Of a DNA stretch of 5,379 bases, positions 1-5,370 are shown piece by piece. The position numbers and the translations under genes were made by a program. This DNA is from Oscillospiraceae bacterium (GTDB lineage: Bacteria; Bacillota; Clostridia; Oscillospirales; UBA929). Positions within the stretch are counted from its first letter, which is position 1, and the number at the start of each line of letters is the position of its first letter. The stretch is from positions 1 to 5,379 of the forward strand of contig JAISVO010000164.1 in NCBI GenBank assembly GCA_031271525.1, in the 5' to 3' direction. Under the pieces are notes generated by a model. It ran no database searches. It saw only the letters and a list, made by a program, of their open reading frames with translations, and was not told where the DNA came from.

Positions 1-226
1 GATGGCGTTGCTGATGGTGTTGTCGGTGGGTAGCCTCGTCTTCTTCCCGTCGGGAAGCTACCTGTTCTACCTTCCTCTGCTGGCTACGGCGTTAACGGCG
101 TTCTTCCGGCGCCGGAGCGCCGCGCGCCTTGCGGCGGGCGCGGTCAGCGGCGTCGCCGTACTTCTCCTTTGGGTGCCGGTGGTCTTCCTTCTCTGGGTCG
201 CCATGATACAGCCCATGTTCCTATAA
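1..226 (+). CDS. C-terminal fragment of a membrane protein, probably M28-family peptidase membrane domain (5' partial)
   Basis: The frame is open from the window edge and ends at TAA 224-226. The ATG at position 2 is very likely internal, because no ribosome binding site can be seen and the fragment begins inside a hydrophobic segment. The visible 74 residues form two to three membrane segments, at about residues 3-16, 19-36 and 46-70, separated by a short basic loop (FFRRRSAAR) that probably faces the cytoplasm. The phrase FFPSGSYLFYLPLL resembles the C-terminal transmembrane part found after the zinc aminopeptidase domain in many Firmicute M28-type membrane peptidases. That assignment is from remembered resemblance only, and no catalytic region lies inside the window. 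It could be another polytopic membrane protein. The gene lies 59 bp upstream of the PurC-like gene on the same strand, but that gene appears to have its own promoter. Confidence 0.5.
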   Translation, partial: MALLMVLSVGSLVFFPSGSYLFYLPLLATALTAFFRRRSAARLAAGAVSGVAVLLLWVPVVFLLWVAMIQPMFL

Positions 227-230
227 GTCC

Positions 231-259
231 TTGTAATCGACAGGGTTCTGTGGTATGAT
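231..259 (+). promoter_or_regulatory. Sigma-A type promoter with extended -10, driving the PurC-like gene
   Basis: A -35 element TTGTAA (231-236) and a -10 element TATGAT (254-259) are separated by exactly 17 bp. A TG dinucleotide at 251-252, one base before the -10, gives an extended -10. Transcription would start near 266, leaving a leader of about 20 nt that carries only the ribosome binding site AGAGAGGG (271-278), 7 nt before the ATG. A leader this short has no room for a purine riboswitch, and I see no paired PurR-box-like inverted repeats. Confidence 0.65.
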
Positions 260-285
260 AACAGGCAGAAAGAGAGGGTTAATGA

Positions 286-960
286 ATGAAACTCATCAAT
301 CGGGGCAAAACAAAAGATGTCTTTGATCTGGAAGACGGAACCTATCTGTTGCGTTTCAAGGACGATGTGACGGGGACTGACGGCGTCTTCGATCCCGGCG
401 CGAATACCGTCGGGCTGTCGATTGAGGGAATGGGCCGGGGTGGCCTGCGCCTGACCGATTTCTTCTTCAAGAAGCTTTCCGGGGTTCCGACCCACTACGT
501 CTCGGCGGACGTCGAGAAAGCCGAAATGACGGTCCGTCCGGCAAAACGCTTTGGCTACGGGTTGGAGGTCATCTGCCGCTACCGCTCGACCGGGAGCTTT
601 ATGCGCCGCTACGGGCAGTACGCCGCCGAAGGGCAATTCCTCGACGGGTTGGTGGAATTCACCTTAAAGGACGACGAGCGGGGCGACCCGCCTATCTCCA
701 AGGACGCGCTGGTCGCGCTTGGCATCCTCACCAAGGAGGAATATAAGGAGCAGAAGAAGCTGGCGAAGCACATCTCAAGAGTCATTAAGGACACCTTGGC
801 GGCGAAAGGGCTGGAGCTTTACGACATCAAGCTGGAATTCGGGCGGGGTTCGGACGGCGGGATTATGCTGATCGACGAAATCTCCGCCGGGAACATGAGG
901 GTGTATCAACACGGAAAGATCATGCCGCCGCTGGAGCTGGTCGCGCTGGTCCTTTCATAG
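286..960 (+). CDS. purC: PurC-like protein (SAICAR synthetase family, divergent)
   Basis: The 224-residue product has the overall plan and length of bacterial SAICAR synthetase, the cytosolic ATP-dependent ligase that joins aspartate to CAIR in purine synthesis. Recognisable blocks are the N-terminal nucleotide-binding strand pair (INRGKTKDVF, 4-13), YGLEVICRYRSTGSF (91-105, signature 1), KDDERGDPPIS (128-138), LYDIKLEFG (178-186, signature 2) and LIDEISAGNMRVY (195-207). The start is ATG 286 with AGAGAGGG 7 nt upstream; an out-of-frame ATG at 282 is ignored. Departures from the textbook family are visible. Signature 1 has G-L-E where P-L/I-E is usual. The usual PD after DE-I/L-S is AGN. A segment rich in Gly and Asp (VTGTDGVFDPGANTV, 28-42) replaces the common S/T-A-F/D-N-G stretch. 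I recall similar short PurC-like proteins from clostridia, usually annotated as PurC. Family membership is firm, but the reaction is not. No other purine gene is seen in the window. Confidence 0.8.
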   Translation: MKLINRGKTKDVFDLEDGTYLLRFKDDVTGTDGVFDPGANTVGLSIEGMGRGGLRLTDFFFKKLSGVPTHYVSADVEKAEMTVRPAKRFGYGLEVICRYRSTGSFMRRYGQYAAEGQFLDGLVEFTLKDDERGDPPISKDALVALGILTKEEYKEQKKLAKHISRVIKDTLAAKGLELYDIKLEFGRGSDGGIMLIDEISAGNMRVYQHGKIMPPLELVALVLS

Positions 961-1518
961 TAAAAGCGGTTGGGGCTGCCGTCCAGCCAGAACCTCCGGG
1001 AGCAGTTCGGGGATCCGCTCCATCTCGGCGATTAAACTTGCCGGTTTCTTTGCGGCGTCATCCTGCCGATAAGGGACAAAGAAGATGTTTTTCCGGGTCA
1101 TTAGCGTCCCGATGTTGGAAGCCGATCCGGACAAGCCGTCATTCGTCGAGACGCTCAGAAGAAGTGGGCGTCCGTTGCGAAGATGGCTCTTCGCGGCCAT
1201 CGTCACCGATGTATCGGTGATCCCGTGGGCGAGCTTAGCCAGCGTGTTTCCGGTGGCCGGCGCGATGATCAGCAGGTCGAGGAGCTGTTTCGGACCGATC
1301 GGCTCCACTTCCTGCTGTGTGTGCCACGGATGCCTTCCGGCGATTTCCTCGGCTTGGCGGATCCAGTCGGACGCAAGCCCGAACCGGGTGTCGCTCCGGT
1401 AGGCTGTTTCGGAGAAGATGGGGAAAATATCCTCACCCGAACCGGCGAGGGCGCGCATCACGCCCATCGCCCGCTCGAAGGTGCAGAAGGAACCGCAGAA
1501 CGCCCAGCCCACTCTCAT
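955..1518 (-). CDS. dpaB: Dipicolinate synthase subunit B
   Basis: This 187-residue flavoprotein-fold subunit (SpoVFB/DpaB) works with DpaA to make dipicolinic acid from the lysine-pathway intermediate dihydrodipicolinate or its hydrate, in the mother cell during late sporulation. Motifs seen are CGSFCTFE (8-15), IIAPATGNTLAKLAHGITDT (84-103, the nucleotide-binding PxTGNT block), MAAKSHLRNGRP (107-118), STNDGL (124-129) and VPYRQDD (148-154). The length is close to the roughly 200 residues of B. subtilis SpoVFB. The frame stays open upstream to 1620, but ATG 1518 is preferred: the protein then begins MRVGWAFCGS, as in the family, the ATG is preceded by a GAGAGAGGTG site, and it overlaps the dpaA stop as ATGA. 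Its TGA stop (955-957) lies inside the last codons of the converging PurC-like gene, giving a 6-bp tail-to-tail overlap. The short C-terminal tail is poorly conserved in appearance. Confidence 0.92.
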   Translation of the reverse strand: MRVGWAFCGSFCTFERAMGVMRALAGSGEDIFPIFSETAYRSDTRFGLASDWIRQAEEIAGRHPWHTQQEVEPIGPKQLLDLLIIAPATGNTLAKLAHGITDTSVTMAAKSHLRNGRPLLLSVSTNDGLSGSASNIGTLMTRKNIFFVPYRQDDAAKKPASLIAEMERIPELLPEVLAGRQPQPLLL

Positions 1519-2237
1519 AGGACACCTCTCTCTTCCAAAATACGGGTCAGCACCAACGCCGTGACCTGCGCGGCGCTTTCGGGGGCGCATTGCCCGGGCA
1601 GCGCCAAGGCCCAATGGCACCGAAGCCCCAATTTCTCGGCTGCGGAGAAGTCCACGCCGCCGGGTGGGGACGCGAGGTCGATGATCACACAGGCCGGCTT
1701 GATTTCATTCAGCAGAGGCTCGGGCAGGACCATCTTTGGCACCGTATTGAAGATCACGTCATAGCGGTACAGGCTGCCTTTCAGCATCCCGGTGTGCGCC
1801 GCCGTGAGCGACCGCGCTGTTATCCAAGCGAAGTCGGTTTCTTTCCTCGCTCCCGCCGTCACCAGAGCGCCAAGAGCGAGCAGGCGCTCGCTCAGGATCT
1901 TCCCGATCCGCCCGTAGCCGATTACCAGCGCTTCCGAGCCGTGCAGGGTGACGGGCGTCTCCCGCATCGCTAGCTCGATAGCGCCCTCGGCGGTGGCGAT
2001 GGCGTTCAATATCGAAAAATCCTCGCGGGAGCAGAAGTCTTCAAAGGCGACCAATTCCTGTCCCTTGCGGAGAGGAACCCCGATGCTTACCCCCCGTTTC
2101 ATCGGCGGCAGGAGTACGTCGCCGAACGCGGCGGCGTCCGTCTCGGACGAAAACAATTTGGCGTCAAACCCCCGCTCGTTGAGAAGTTCGCAAAGACGCG
2201 CACTCCGCGCGTCCCCCTCTATCACTGCAATGTGCAT
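1515..2237 (-). CDS. dpaA: Dipicolinate synthase subunit A, short N-terminal domain
   Basis: DpaA (SpoVFA) is the Rossmann-fold, NAD(P)-binding subunit of dipicolinate synthase and acts in the mother cell late in sporulation. The 240-residue product starts MHIAVIEGDARSARL, like the family N-terminus (IGGDARxxxL). Its nucleotide-binding core is LHGSEALVIGYGRIGKIL (98-115), followed by GARKET (129-134), NTVPKMVL (164-171), IDLASPPGG (186-194) and the C-terminal LPGQCAPESAAQV (213-225; usually LPG-x-x-AP-x-[TS]-A-G/A). B. subtilis SpoVFA is close to 300 residues, so this protein is about 50 short. The missing part falls between GDVLLPP (39-45) and REDFSILNAIATAEG (71-85), within the DpaA_N region. 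The ATG at 2237 has a perfect AGGAGG (2249-2254) at a long 11-nt spacing; the TTG nearer to it is out of frame. The gene overlaps dpaB by 4 bp (ATGA), so the two are probably translationally coupled. No frameshift is evident. Confidence 0.9.
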   Translation of the reverse strand: MHIAVIEGDARSARLCELLNERGFDAKLFSSETDAAAFGDVLLPPMKRGVSIGVPLRKGQELVAFEDFCSREDFSILNAIATAEGAIELAMRETPVTLHGSEALVIGYGRIGKILSERLLALGALVTAGARKETDFAWITARSLTAAHTGMLKGSLYRYDVIFNTVPKMVLPEPLLNEIKPACVIIDLASPPGGVDFSAAEKLGLRCHWALALPGQCAPESAAQVTALVLTRILEERGVL

Positions 2238-2269
2238 CCTTTCAAAATCCTCCTATTGAAAACCTAGCC

Positions 2270-2296
2270 CATACTATGCGTACGCAAAAAAAATGT
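2270..2296 (-). promoter_or_regulatory. Candidate sigma-K promoter of dpaA-dpaB
   Basis: On the minus strand an AC dinucleotide (2296-2295) is followed after exactly 16 nt by CATAGTATG (2278-2270). The sigma-K consensus as I know it is AC, 16-17 nt, CATAnnnTA, so only the last base differs. Transcription would start near 2263, just ahead of the AGGAGG of dpaA. Known biology supports it: dpaAB (spoVF) belongs to the mother-cell sigma-K regulon, and a terminator isolates it from spoVG upstream. The -35 AC lies within the 3' arm of that terminator. The elements are short, so a chance match is possible. Confidence 0.45.
2277..2286. repeat. Perfect 10-bp palindrome TGCGTACGCA
   Basis: TGCGTACGCA is its own reverse complement. 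It sits between the candidate -35 and -10 of dpaA and touches both the terminator's T tract and the CATA of the -10. It could be an operator for a regulator of dipicolinate synthesis, or chance; no known regulator box is matched. Confidence 0.35.
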
Positions 2297-2320
2297 ACCG
2301 ATCCATAAAAGGACGGTACA
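2286..2320 (-). terminator. Intrinsic terminator of spoVG
   Basis: Reading the minus strand from 2320, the arm TGTACCG (2320-2314) plus TCC (2313-2311) pairs with GGA (2304-2302) plus CGGTACA (2300-2294). The loop has 6 nt and there is one bulged base (2301). Eight T residues follow (2293-2286). This 10-bp stem with a T tract starts 22 nt after the spoVG stop, which is the classic rho-independent layout. In the plus direction the stem is preceded by A residues and not followed by T, so it works only in the minus direction. Confidence 0.9.
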
Positions 2321-2342
2321 GGGCCTGTTAGGTTTCCGCGAT

Positions 2343-2729
2343 CTATAACTCGTTTGCGGGCGTCAGCTCAAGATCCTTTTCCGAAGGCTCGCCGGAAACC
2401 GCCTCCAGCTGTTCCACTTGGCCGGATTCGGCGGCTGCTTCGGCGGCGGGTTTCGACGCCGGTGCCGGTTCGGCTTCCATGACTTCCCGGTACTTTTCCA
2501 GAATCGCCCGTTCCAGAATCGAGCGAGCTTCCGCGTTGATCGGGTGGACGATGTCGCGGTAGGTTCCGTCAGCCGCCTTGCGGGAGGGCATTGCGAGGAA
2601 AAGGCGCTCCGGACCGTCGATGACCTTGATGTCATGTACCGCGATCTCGTTGTCGAAGGTGACCGAAGCGACGGCTTTCATCCGTCCGCTCTCTTGGGTT
2701 TTGCTAACTTTGACTTGTGTGATGTTCAT
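2343..2729 (-). CDS. spoVG: SpoVG family regulator with acidic C-terminal tail
   Basis: SpoVG is a small nucleic-acid-binding regulator that affects septation, sporulation timing and, in other Firmicutes, capsule and virulence genes. The N-terminal 85 residues match the family: ITQVKV (3-8), GRMKAVASVTFDNE (15-28), VHDIKVIDG (31-39), LFLAMPSRK (43-51) and YRDIVHPIN (57-65), followed by the helix ARSILERAILEKYREV (68-83). The product is 128 residues, against about 97 in B. subtilis. The extra length is a low-complexity tail rich in Ala, Glu and Pro (about 85-128) that is probably disordered. The ATG at 2729 has AAGGA (2741-2745) 11 nt upstream; no better in-frame start exists. The gene diverges from murC and ends at its own terminator, so it appears to be a single-gene unit. 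I could not find a clear sigma-H promoter of the kind known for B. subtilis spoVG. Confidence 0.94.
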   Translation of the reverse strand: MNITQVKVSKTQESGRMKAVASVTFDNEIAVHDIKVIDGPERLFLAMPSRKAADGTYRDIVHPINAEARSILERAILEKYREVMEAEPAPASKPAAEAAAESGQVEQLEAVSGEPSEKDLELTPANEL

Positions 2730-2745
2730 GATGATACCATTCCTT

Positions 2746-2794
2746 TGTCTTTATTGTTTCACTCGGTTCATATACTTACTAGAGGAATTTTTTT
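2746..2794. promoter_or_regulatory. Divergent spoVG-murC promoter region, weakly defined
   Basis: The 77 bp between the two start codons must hold the spoVG promoter and probably the murC promoter. For murC, TATACT (2771-2776) is a 5-of-6 match to the -10 consensus, but no good -35 lies 16-18 bp upstream; TTGTCT at 2745 is 20 bp away. For spoVG I see AT-rich sequence but no pair of elements I would defend. Any binding site here could affect both genes. Confidence 0.3.
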
Positions 2795-2799
2795 GGAGG
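2795..2799 (+). promoter_or_regulatory. Ribosome binding site that decides the TTG start of murC
   Basis: GGAGG lies 7 nt before TTG 2807. No in-frame ATG or GTG sits at a comparable distance, and starting at this TTG puts the MurC glycine-rich loop at its usual position, about 15 residues from the N-terminus. Confidence 0.8.
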
Positions 2800-2806
2800 C
2801 GGTCTT

Positions 2807-4150
2807 TTGGAGACATTTTCGGCATTGCTGGGAGCCGGGCGCAGAGCGCACCTGATCGGCGCGGGCGGGGTATCTATGTCGGCGCTTGCCGAAGTGCTGA
2901 GCGGGCGCGGGCTGCTTGTCACCGGATCGGACCGTCAGGACAGCGACGCCGTCCGGAGGTTGATTTCGCTCGGGATTCCGGTTGAAATCGGGGAGAGCGG
3001 GCGGTACTTGCCGGGGAGTGACGTCGTGATCCGTACGGCGGCCGCGCGGGAGGACAACCCCGAGGTGATTCGCGCGCAAGAACTGGGTATTCCCCTGCTG
3101 GAACGCGCCGATGCGTGGGGAGAACTGATGCGCGGCTACGCGAAATCAATCTGTGTCGCGGGAACCCACGGGAAGACCACCACCACCGGGATGCTGACGC
3201 ACATTGCGGAAGACGCGGACCCCACCGTGATGCTGGGGGGGAGACTGCCGCTGTTGGGCGGCATCGGGCACCGTGTCGGCGCCGGGGATATGATTCTCGC
3301 CGAAGCCTGTGAATATCACAACTCCTATCATCGCTTCCGCCCCACAACGGCTGTTCTACTCAATATTGATGAGGATCATCTGGACTTTTTCTCGGGGCTG
3401 GAGGAACTGATAATGTCCTTTCGGACCTTTGCGAAGCTTGTGCCGCCGGGGGGATTCGTCATCGCCAACGGCACGGACGAAAACGTCCGGAAGGCGTTGA
3501 TCGGGATCGACGCGCTGTGGCTCGGTTCCGATGTTCGGGCGGAGGATCTGCGGGACGACCGGGGGAGATATTCGTTCACCGTGACGGTCTATGGAAAGGC
3601 CGTAGCCGAAGCGCGCCTGCGGGTGCCGGGGATGTTCAACGTGAAGAATGCGCTCGCCGCCGCCGCCGCCGCCCTCGCGAACGGGTTAACGGGGGACGAT
3701 GTGACGCGCGGCCTGAACTCGTTTACCGGAACGGGGCGGCGTATGGAGTACCGGGGGAGGGTGAACGGGGCGGACGTCTACGATGACTACGCGCACCATC
3801 CGTCGGCGATCGCGGCGACCCTCACGGCGGCGCGCGCAATGGGTTATAAGCGTGTGCTCTGCGTCTTCCAGCCGCACACCTATACCCGTACGAAAGCGCT
3901 CTTTAGGGAGTTCTGCGAAGCGCTGCGCGGGTTCGACCGCGCTTACTTAGCCGACATCTACGCCGCGCGGGAGAATGATCCGGGGGACATCCACTCAAAA
4001 ATGCTCGCGCAGCAGATCCCCGGCTCGGTCTATACCGGAACCCACGGCAAAACGGTTGATGCGGTCCTGAACGATCTCCAACCCGGCGATATGCTGATGA
4101 CAATGGGGGCTGGGGACGTGGACGGCGTGGCGGCCCGGTTAATATTGTAG
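2807..4150 (+). CDS. murC: UDP-N-acetylmuramate--L-alanine ligase
   Basis: MurC is the cytoplasmic ATP-dependent ligase that adds L-alanine to UDP-MurNAc, the first amino acid of the peptidoglycan stem peptide. The 447-residue length is normal. Domain 1 (UDP binding) has HLIGAGGVSMSALAEVL (15-31), VTGSD (38-42) and VIRTAA (74-79). The central ATPase domain has the P-loop GTHGKTTTTGML (119-130), the EACEYHNSYHRFRP segment (166-179, the Firmicute-type equivalent of EADEs/YxxSF) and LNIDEDHLDFF (185-195). GMFNVKNALAAAAA (275-288) leads into the C-terminal domain, with GTGRRMEYRG (308-317), DDYAHHPSAIAATL (326-339), QPHTYTRT (355-362) and IYAARENDPGDI (384-395). In DDYAHHPSA an alanine stands where the family usually has glutamate (AHHPTE). 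The start is TTG at 2807. It diverges from spoVG and converges on mbl. Confidence 0.96.
   Translation: METFSALLGAGRRAHLIGAGGVSMSALAEVLSGRGLLVTGSDRQDSDAVRRLISLGIPVEIGESGRYLPGSDVVIRTAAAREDNPEVIRAQELGIPLLERADAWGELMRGYAKSICVAGTHGKTTTTGMLTHIAEDADPTVMLGGRLPLLGGIGHRVGAGDMILAEACEYHNSYHRFRPTTAVLLNIDEDHLDFFSGLEELIMSFRTFAKLVPPGGFVIANGTDENVRKALIGIDALWLGSDVRAEDLRDDRGRYSFTVTVYGKAVAEARLRVPGMFNVKNALAAAAAALANGLTGDDVTRGLNSFTGTGRRMEYRGRVNGADVYDDYAHHPSAIAATLTAARAMGYKRVLCVFQPHTYTRTKALFREFCEALRGFDRAYLADIYAARENDPGDIHSKMLAQQIPGSVYTGTHGKTVDAVLNDLQPGDMLMTMGAGDVDGVAARLIL
3656..3673 (+). repeat. (GCC)6 trinucleotide run inside murC
   Basis: Six exact GCC units encode Ala 284-289 in the helix after FNVKNALA. Alanine-rich sequence is normal here in MurC, but an uninterrupted codon repeat could in principle slip in steps of one residue without breaking the frame. 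Confidence 0.85.
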
Positions 4151-4254
4151 GGGCGCTCTGTTTGCGCCTAAGGGCGGTAATGGGCTGCTCCGAAAGGTAA
4201 CAAAATGTGACCAGCCGCGCGGACGGCAACCGCCGTCTGAATGAGGTAAAAAAC
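4151..4254. other. Convergent intergenic region murC / mbl with two hairpins
   Basis: This 104-bp gap separates the stops of two converging genes. It holds one hairpin directly after the murC stop, GGCGC (4152-4156) with GCGCC (4164-4168) and a 7-nt loop, and a second, GACGGC (4222-4227) with GCCGTC (4232-4237) around an AACC tetraloop. The second extends by a G-T and a C-G pair to 4220-4239. Neither is followed by a T tract on either strand, so they are not canonical intrinsic terminators. They may act as 3'-end or RNA-stability structures for either transcript. I see no ORF or RNA gene here. Confidence 0.55.
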
Positions 4255-5280
4255 CTACGAGCGCATTTGTTTGCGCCGGGAGAGGTTCATCGTGCCGTCC
4301 TGCATTTCGCCGATCATCTCAAGGCTCTTGCCGGTGCCGTAGGCTACGCAGGAGATGGCCTCGTCCGCGACATGGGTCATGATGCCGGTTTTCGATTCAA
4401 TCAGTTTATCAAAGCCCCAAATCAGGCTTCCGCCGCCGGTCATCACAATCCCATTGGTGGAGATGTCCGCCACCAGTTCGGGCGGGGTGCGCTCCAGTAC
4501 CGAATGAATCGCCTCGATGATCCGGGTGGAGACCTCCTCCAGAGCGTCGATCATGTCGCTGGAGGTGACGGTGAAGACGCGGGGAAGCCCCGTCATCAGG
4601 CAGCGCCCCTTGGCTTCGATCGACTTCTCCTCGGGACGGGGGAAGACGCAGCCGATGTTGATCTTCATTTCCTCGGCGGTGCGTTCGCCGACCAAGACGT
4701 TGTGCTTCCGGCGGATATACTTTACAATCGCTTCATCGAACTGATCGCCGGCGATTTTAATCGAGGTTGATTCAACAATCCCCTTGAGGGAAATGACCGC
4801 CACATCGGCGGTTCCGCCGCCGATGTCCACCACCATGTGCCCGCAGGGCTTGGAGATGTCCAGTCCCGCGCCGATAGCGGCCGCCACGGGCTCTTCGATG
4901 AGGTAGACCCGTTTGGCGCCGGCCTGCAGGCCCGCGTCGATGACGGCGCGCTCCTCAACCTCGGTGATCCCGCTGGGTACGCAGATGACAATCCGGGGCT
5001 TGAAGAGATGGAACCCGCTGACCTTCTTTAAGAATTCCTTGATCATCCGCTCGGTCATCTCGTAGTCCGAGATGACGCCCTCGCTCAACGGACGGAGGGC
5101 GACAATATTGCCGGGGGTACGTCCCAGCATCTTCTGCGCGTCTGTTCCAACCTTTAAGAGCTTTCCCGTCATTTTATCAATCGCGACGACACTCGGTTCG
5201 CGGAGGACAATCCCTTTACCCTTTACGTAAACCAAAATACTCGCGGTGCCTAAGTCTAAGCCAATATCCCTGCTGAACAC
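4255..5280 (-). CDS. mbl: Rod-shape actin homologue, Mbl/MreB type
   Basis: This bacterial actin forms membrane-bound filaments that steer the elongation machinery and keep cells rod-shaped. With the start at GTG 5280 the protein is 341 residues and begins MFSRDIGLDLGTAS, lining up with the B. subtilis Mbl N-terminus (MFARDIGIDLGTA). A GTG at 5292 and a TTG at 5289 are also in frame, but the AAAGGG (5292-5297) would touch or overlap them, whereas it sits about 11 nt before GTG 5280. Motifs are phosphate loop 1 DIGLDLGTA (5-13), VKGKGIVLREPSVVAID (19-35), RTPGNIVALRPL (54-65), IEEPVAAAIGAGLD (128-141), phosphate loop 2 VVDIGGGTADVAVISL (150-165), SIKIAGDQFDEAI (173-185), GERTAEEMKINIG (198-210), ERTPPEL (263-269) and the adenosine-binding MTGGGSLIWG (280-289). 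SIKIAGDQFDEAI and GGGTADVAV favour the Mbl branch over MreB proper, but the symbol could equally be mreB. No mreC or mreD lies downstream. Confidence 0.93.
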   Translation of the reverse strand: MFSRDIGLDLGTASILVYVKGKGIVLREPSVVAIDKMTGKLLKVGTDAQKMLGRTPGNIVALRPLSEGVISDYEMTERMIKEFLKKVSGFHLFKPRIVICVPSGITEVEERAVIDAGLQAGAKRVYLIEEPVAAAIGAGLDISKPCGHMVVDIGGGTADVAVISLKGIVESTSIKIAGDQFDEAIVKYIRRKHNVLVGERTAEEMKINIGCVFPRPEEKSIEAKGRCLMTGLPRVFTVTSSDMIDALEEVSTRIIEAIHSVLERTPPELVADISTNGIVMTGGGSLIWGFDKLIESKTGIMTHVADEAISCVAYGTGKSLEMIGEMQDGTMNLSRRKQMRS

Positions 5281-5307
5281 CGATGACAACACCCTTTCTC
5301 TTTGTAT

Positions 5308-5336
5308 ATTATACCGTTACTTTGAAAACTTTGCAA
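5308..5336 (-). promoter_or_regulatory. Near-consensus sigma-A promoter of mbl
   Basis: On the minus strand TTGCAA (5336-5331) is followed after exactly 17 bp by a perfect TATAAT (5313-5308). Transcription would start near 5301, about 20 nt ahead of GTG 5280, and the only signal in that leader is the AAAGGG ribosome binding site. The strength of the match fits a constitutively expressed housekeeping cytoskeleton gene. Confidence 0.88.
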
Positions 5337-5346
5337 GTGCATATCG

Positions 5347-5370
5347 AAAAAAATCCGGACACCCAGCGGA
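5347..5370 (-). terminator. Possible weak terminator of a gene beyond the right edge
   Basis: On the minus strand TCCG (5370-5367) can pair with CGGA (5357-5354) across a 9-nt loop, followed directly by seven T residues (5353-5347). The stem is only 4 bp, so it is weak, but its position just ahead of the mbl promoter suits the end of an upstream minus-strand gene. In several Firmicutes the gene before mbl is spoIIID; nothing in the remaining bases can confirm that here. Confidence 0.3.

Noticed and set aside
67..636. 189-residue open frame on the minus strand
   Set aside because: It is antisense to the PurC-like gene and crosses its promoter; it has no family features and is rich in Arg and Ala, as shadows are.
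974..988. Hairpin GGCTG/CAGCC after the PurC-like gene as a terminator
   Set aside because: The stem is only 5 bp, lies within dpaB coding sequence and has no T tract on either strand.
1519..1620. 34-residue N-terminal extension of dpaB
   Set aside because: The extension lies inside dpaA in another frame, is Arg-rich and unlike the family. ATG 1518 has a ribosome binding site, an ATGA overlap and the expected MRVGWAF start.
1183..1764. 193-residue open frame on the plus strand
   Set aside because: It runs antisense across dpaB and dpaA, both clearly real. Long shadow frames are expected in GC-rich DNA.
4151..4254. Hairpins as a bidirectional intrinsic terminator for murC and mbl
   Set aside because: The stems are real, but neither strand shows the T tract required. 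They are kept only as structures in the intergenic entry.
4207..4770. 187-residue open frame on the plus strand from a GTG
   Set aside because: It lies almost wholly antisense to mbl, which has full motif support, a promoter and a ribosome binding site. The translated frame has no recognisable domain.
5281..5292. GTG 5292 or TTG 5289 as the mbl start
   Set aside because: The AAAGGG would touch or overlap these codons. GTG 5280 gives proper spacing and the Mbl-type N-terminus MFSRDIGLDLG.
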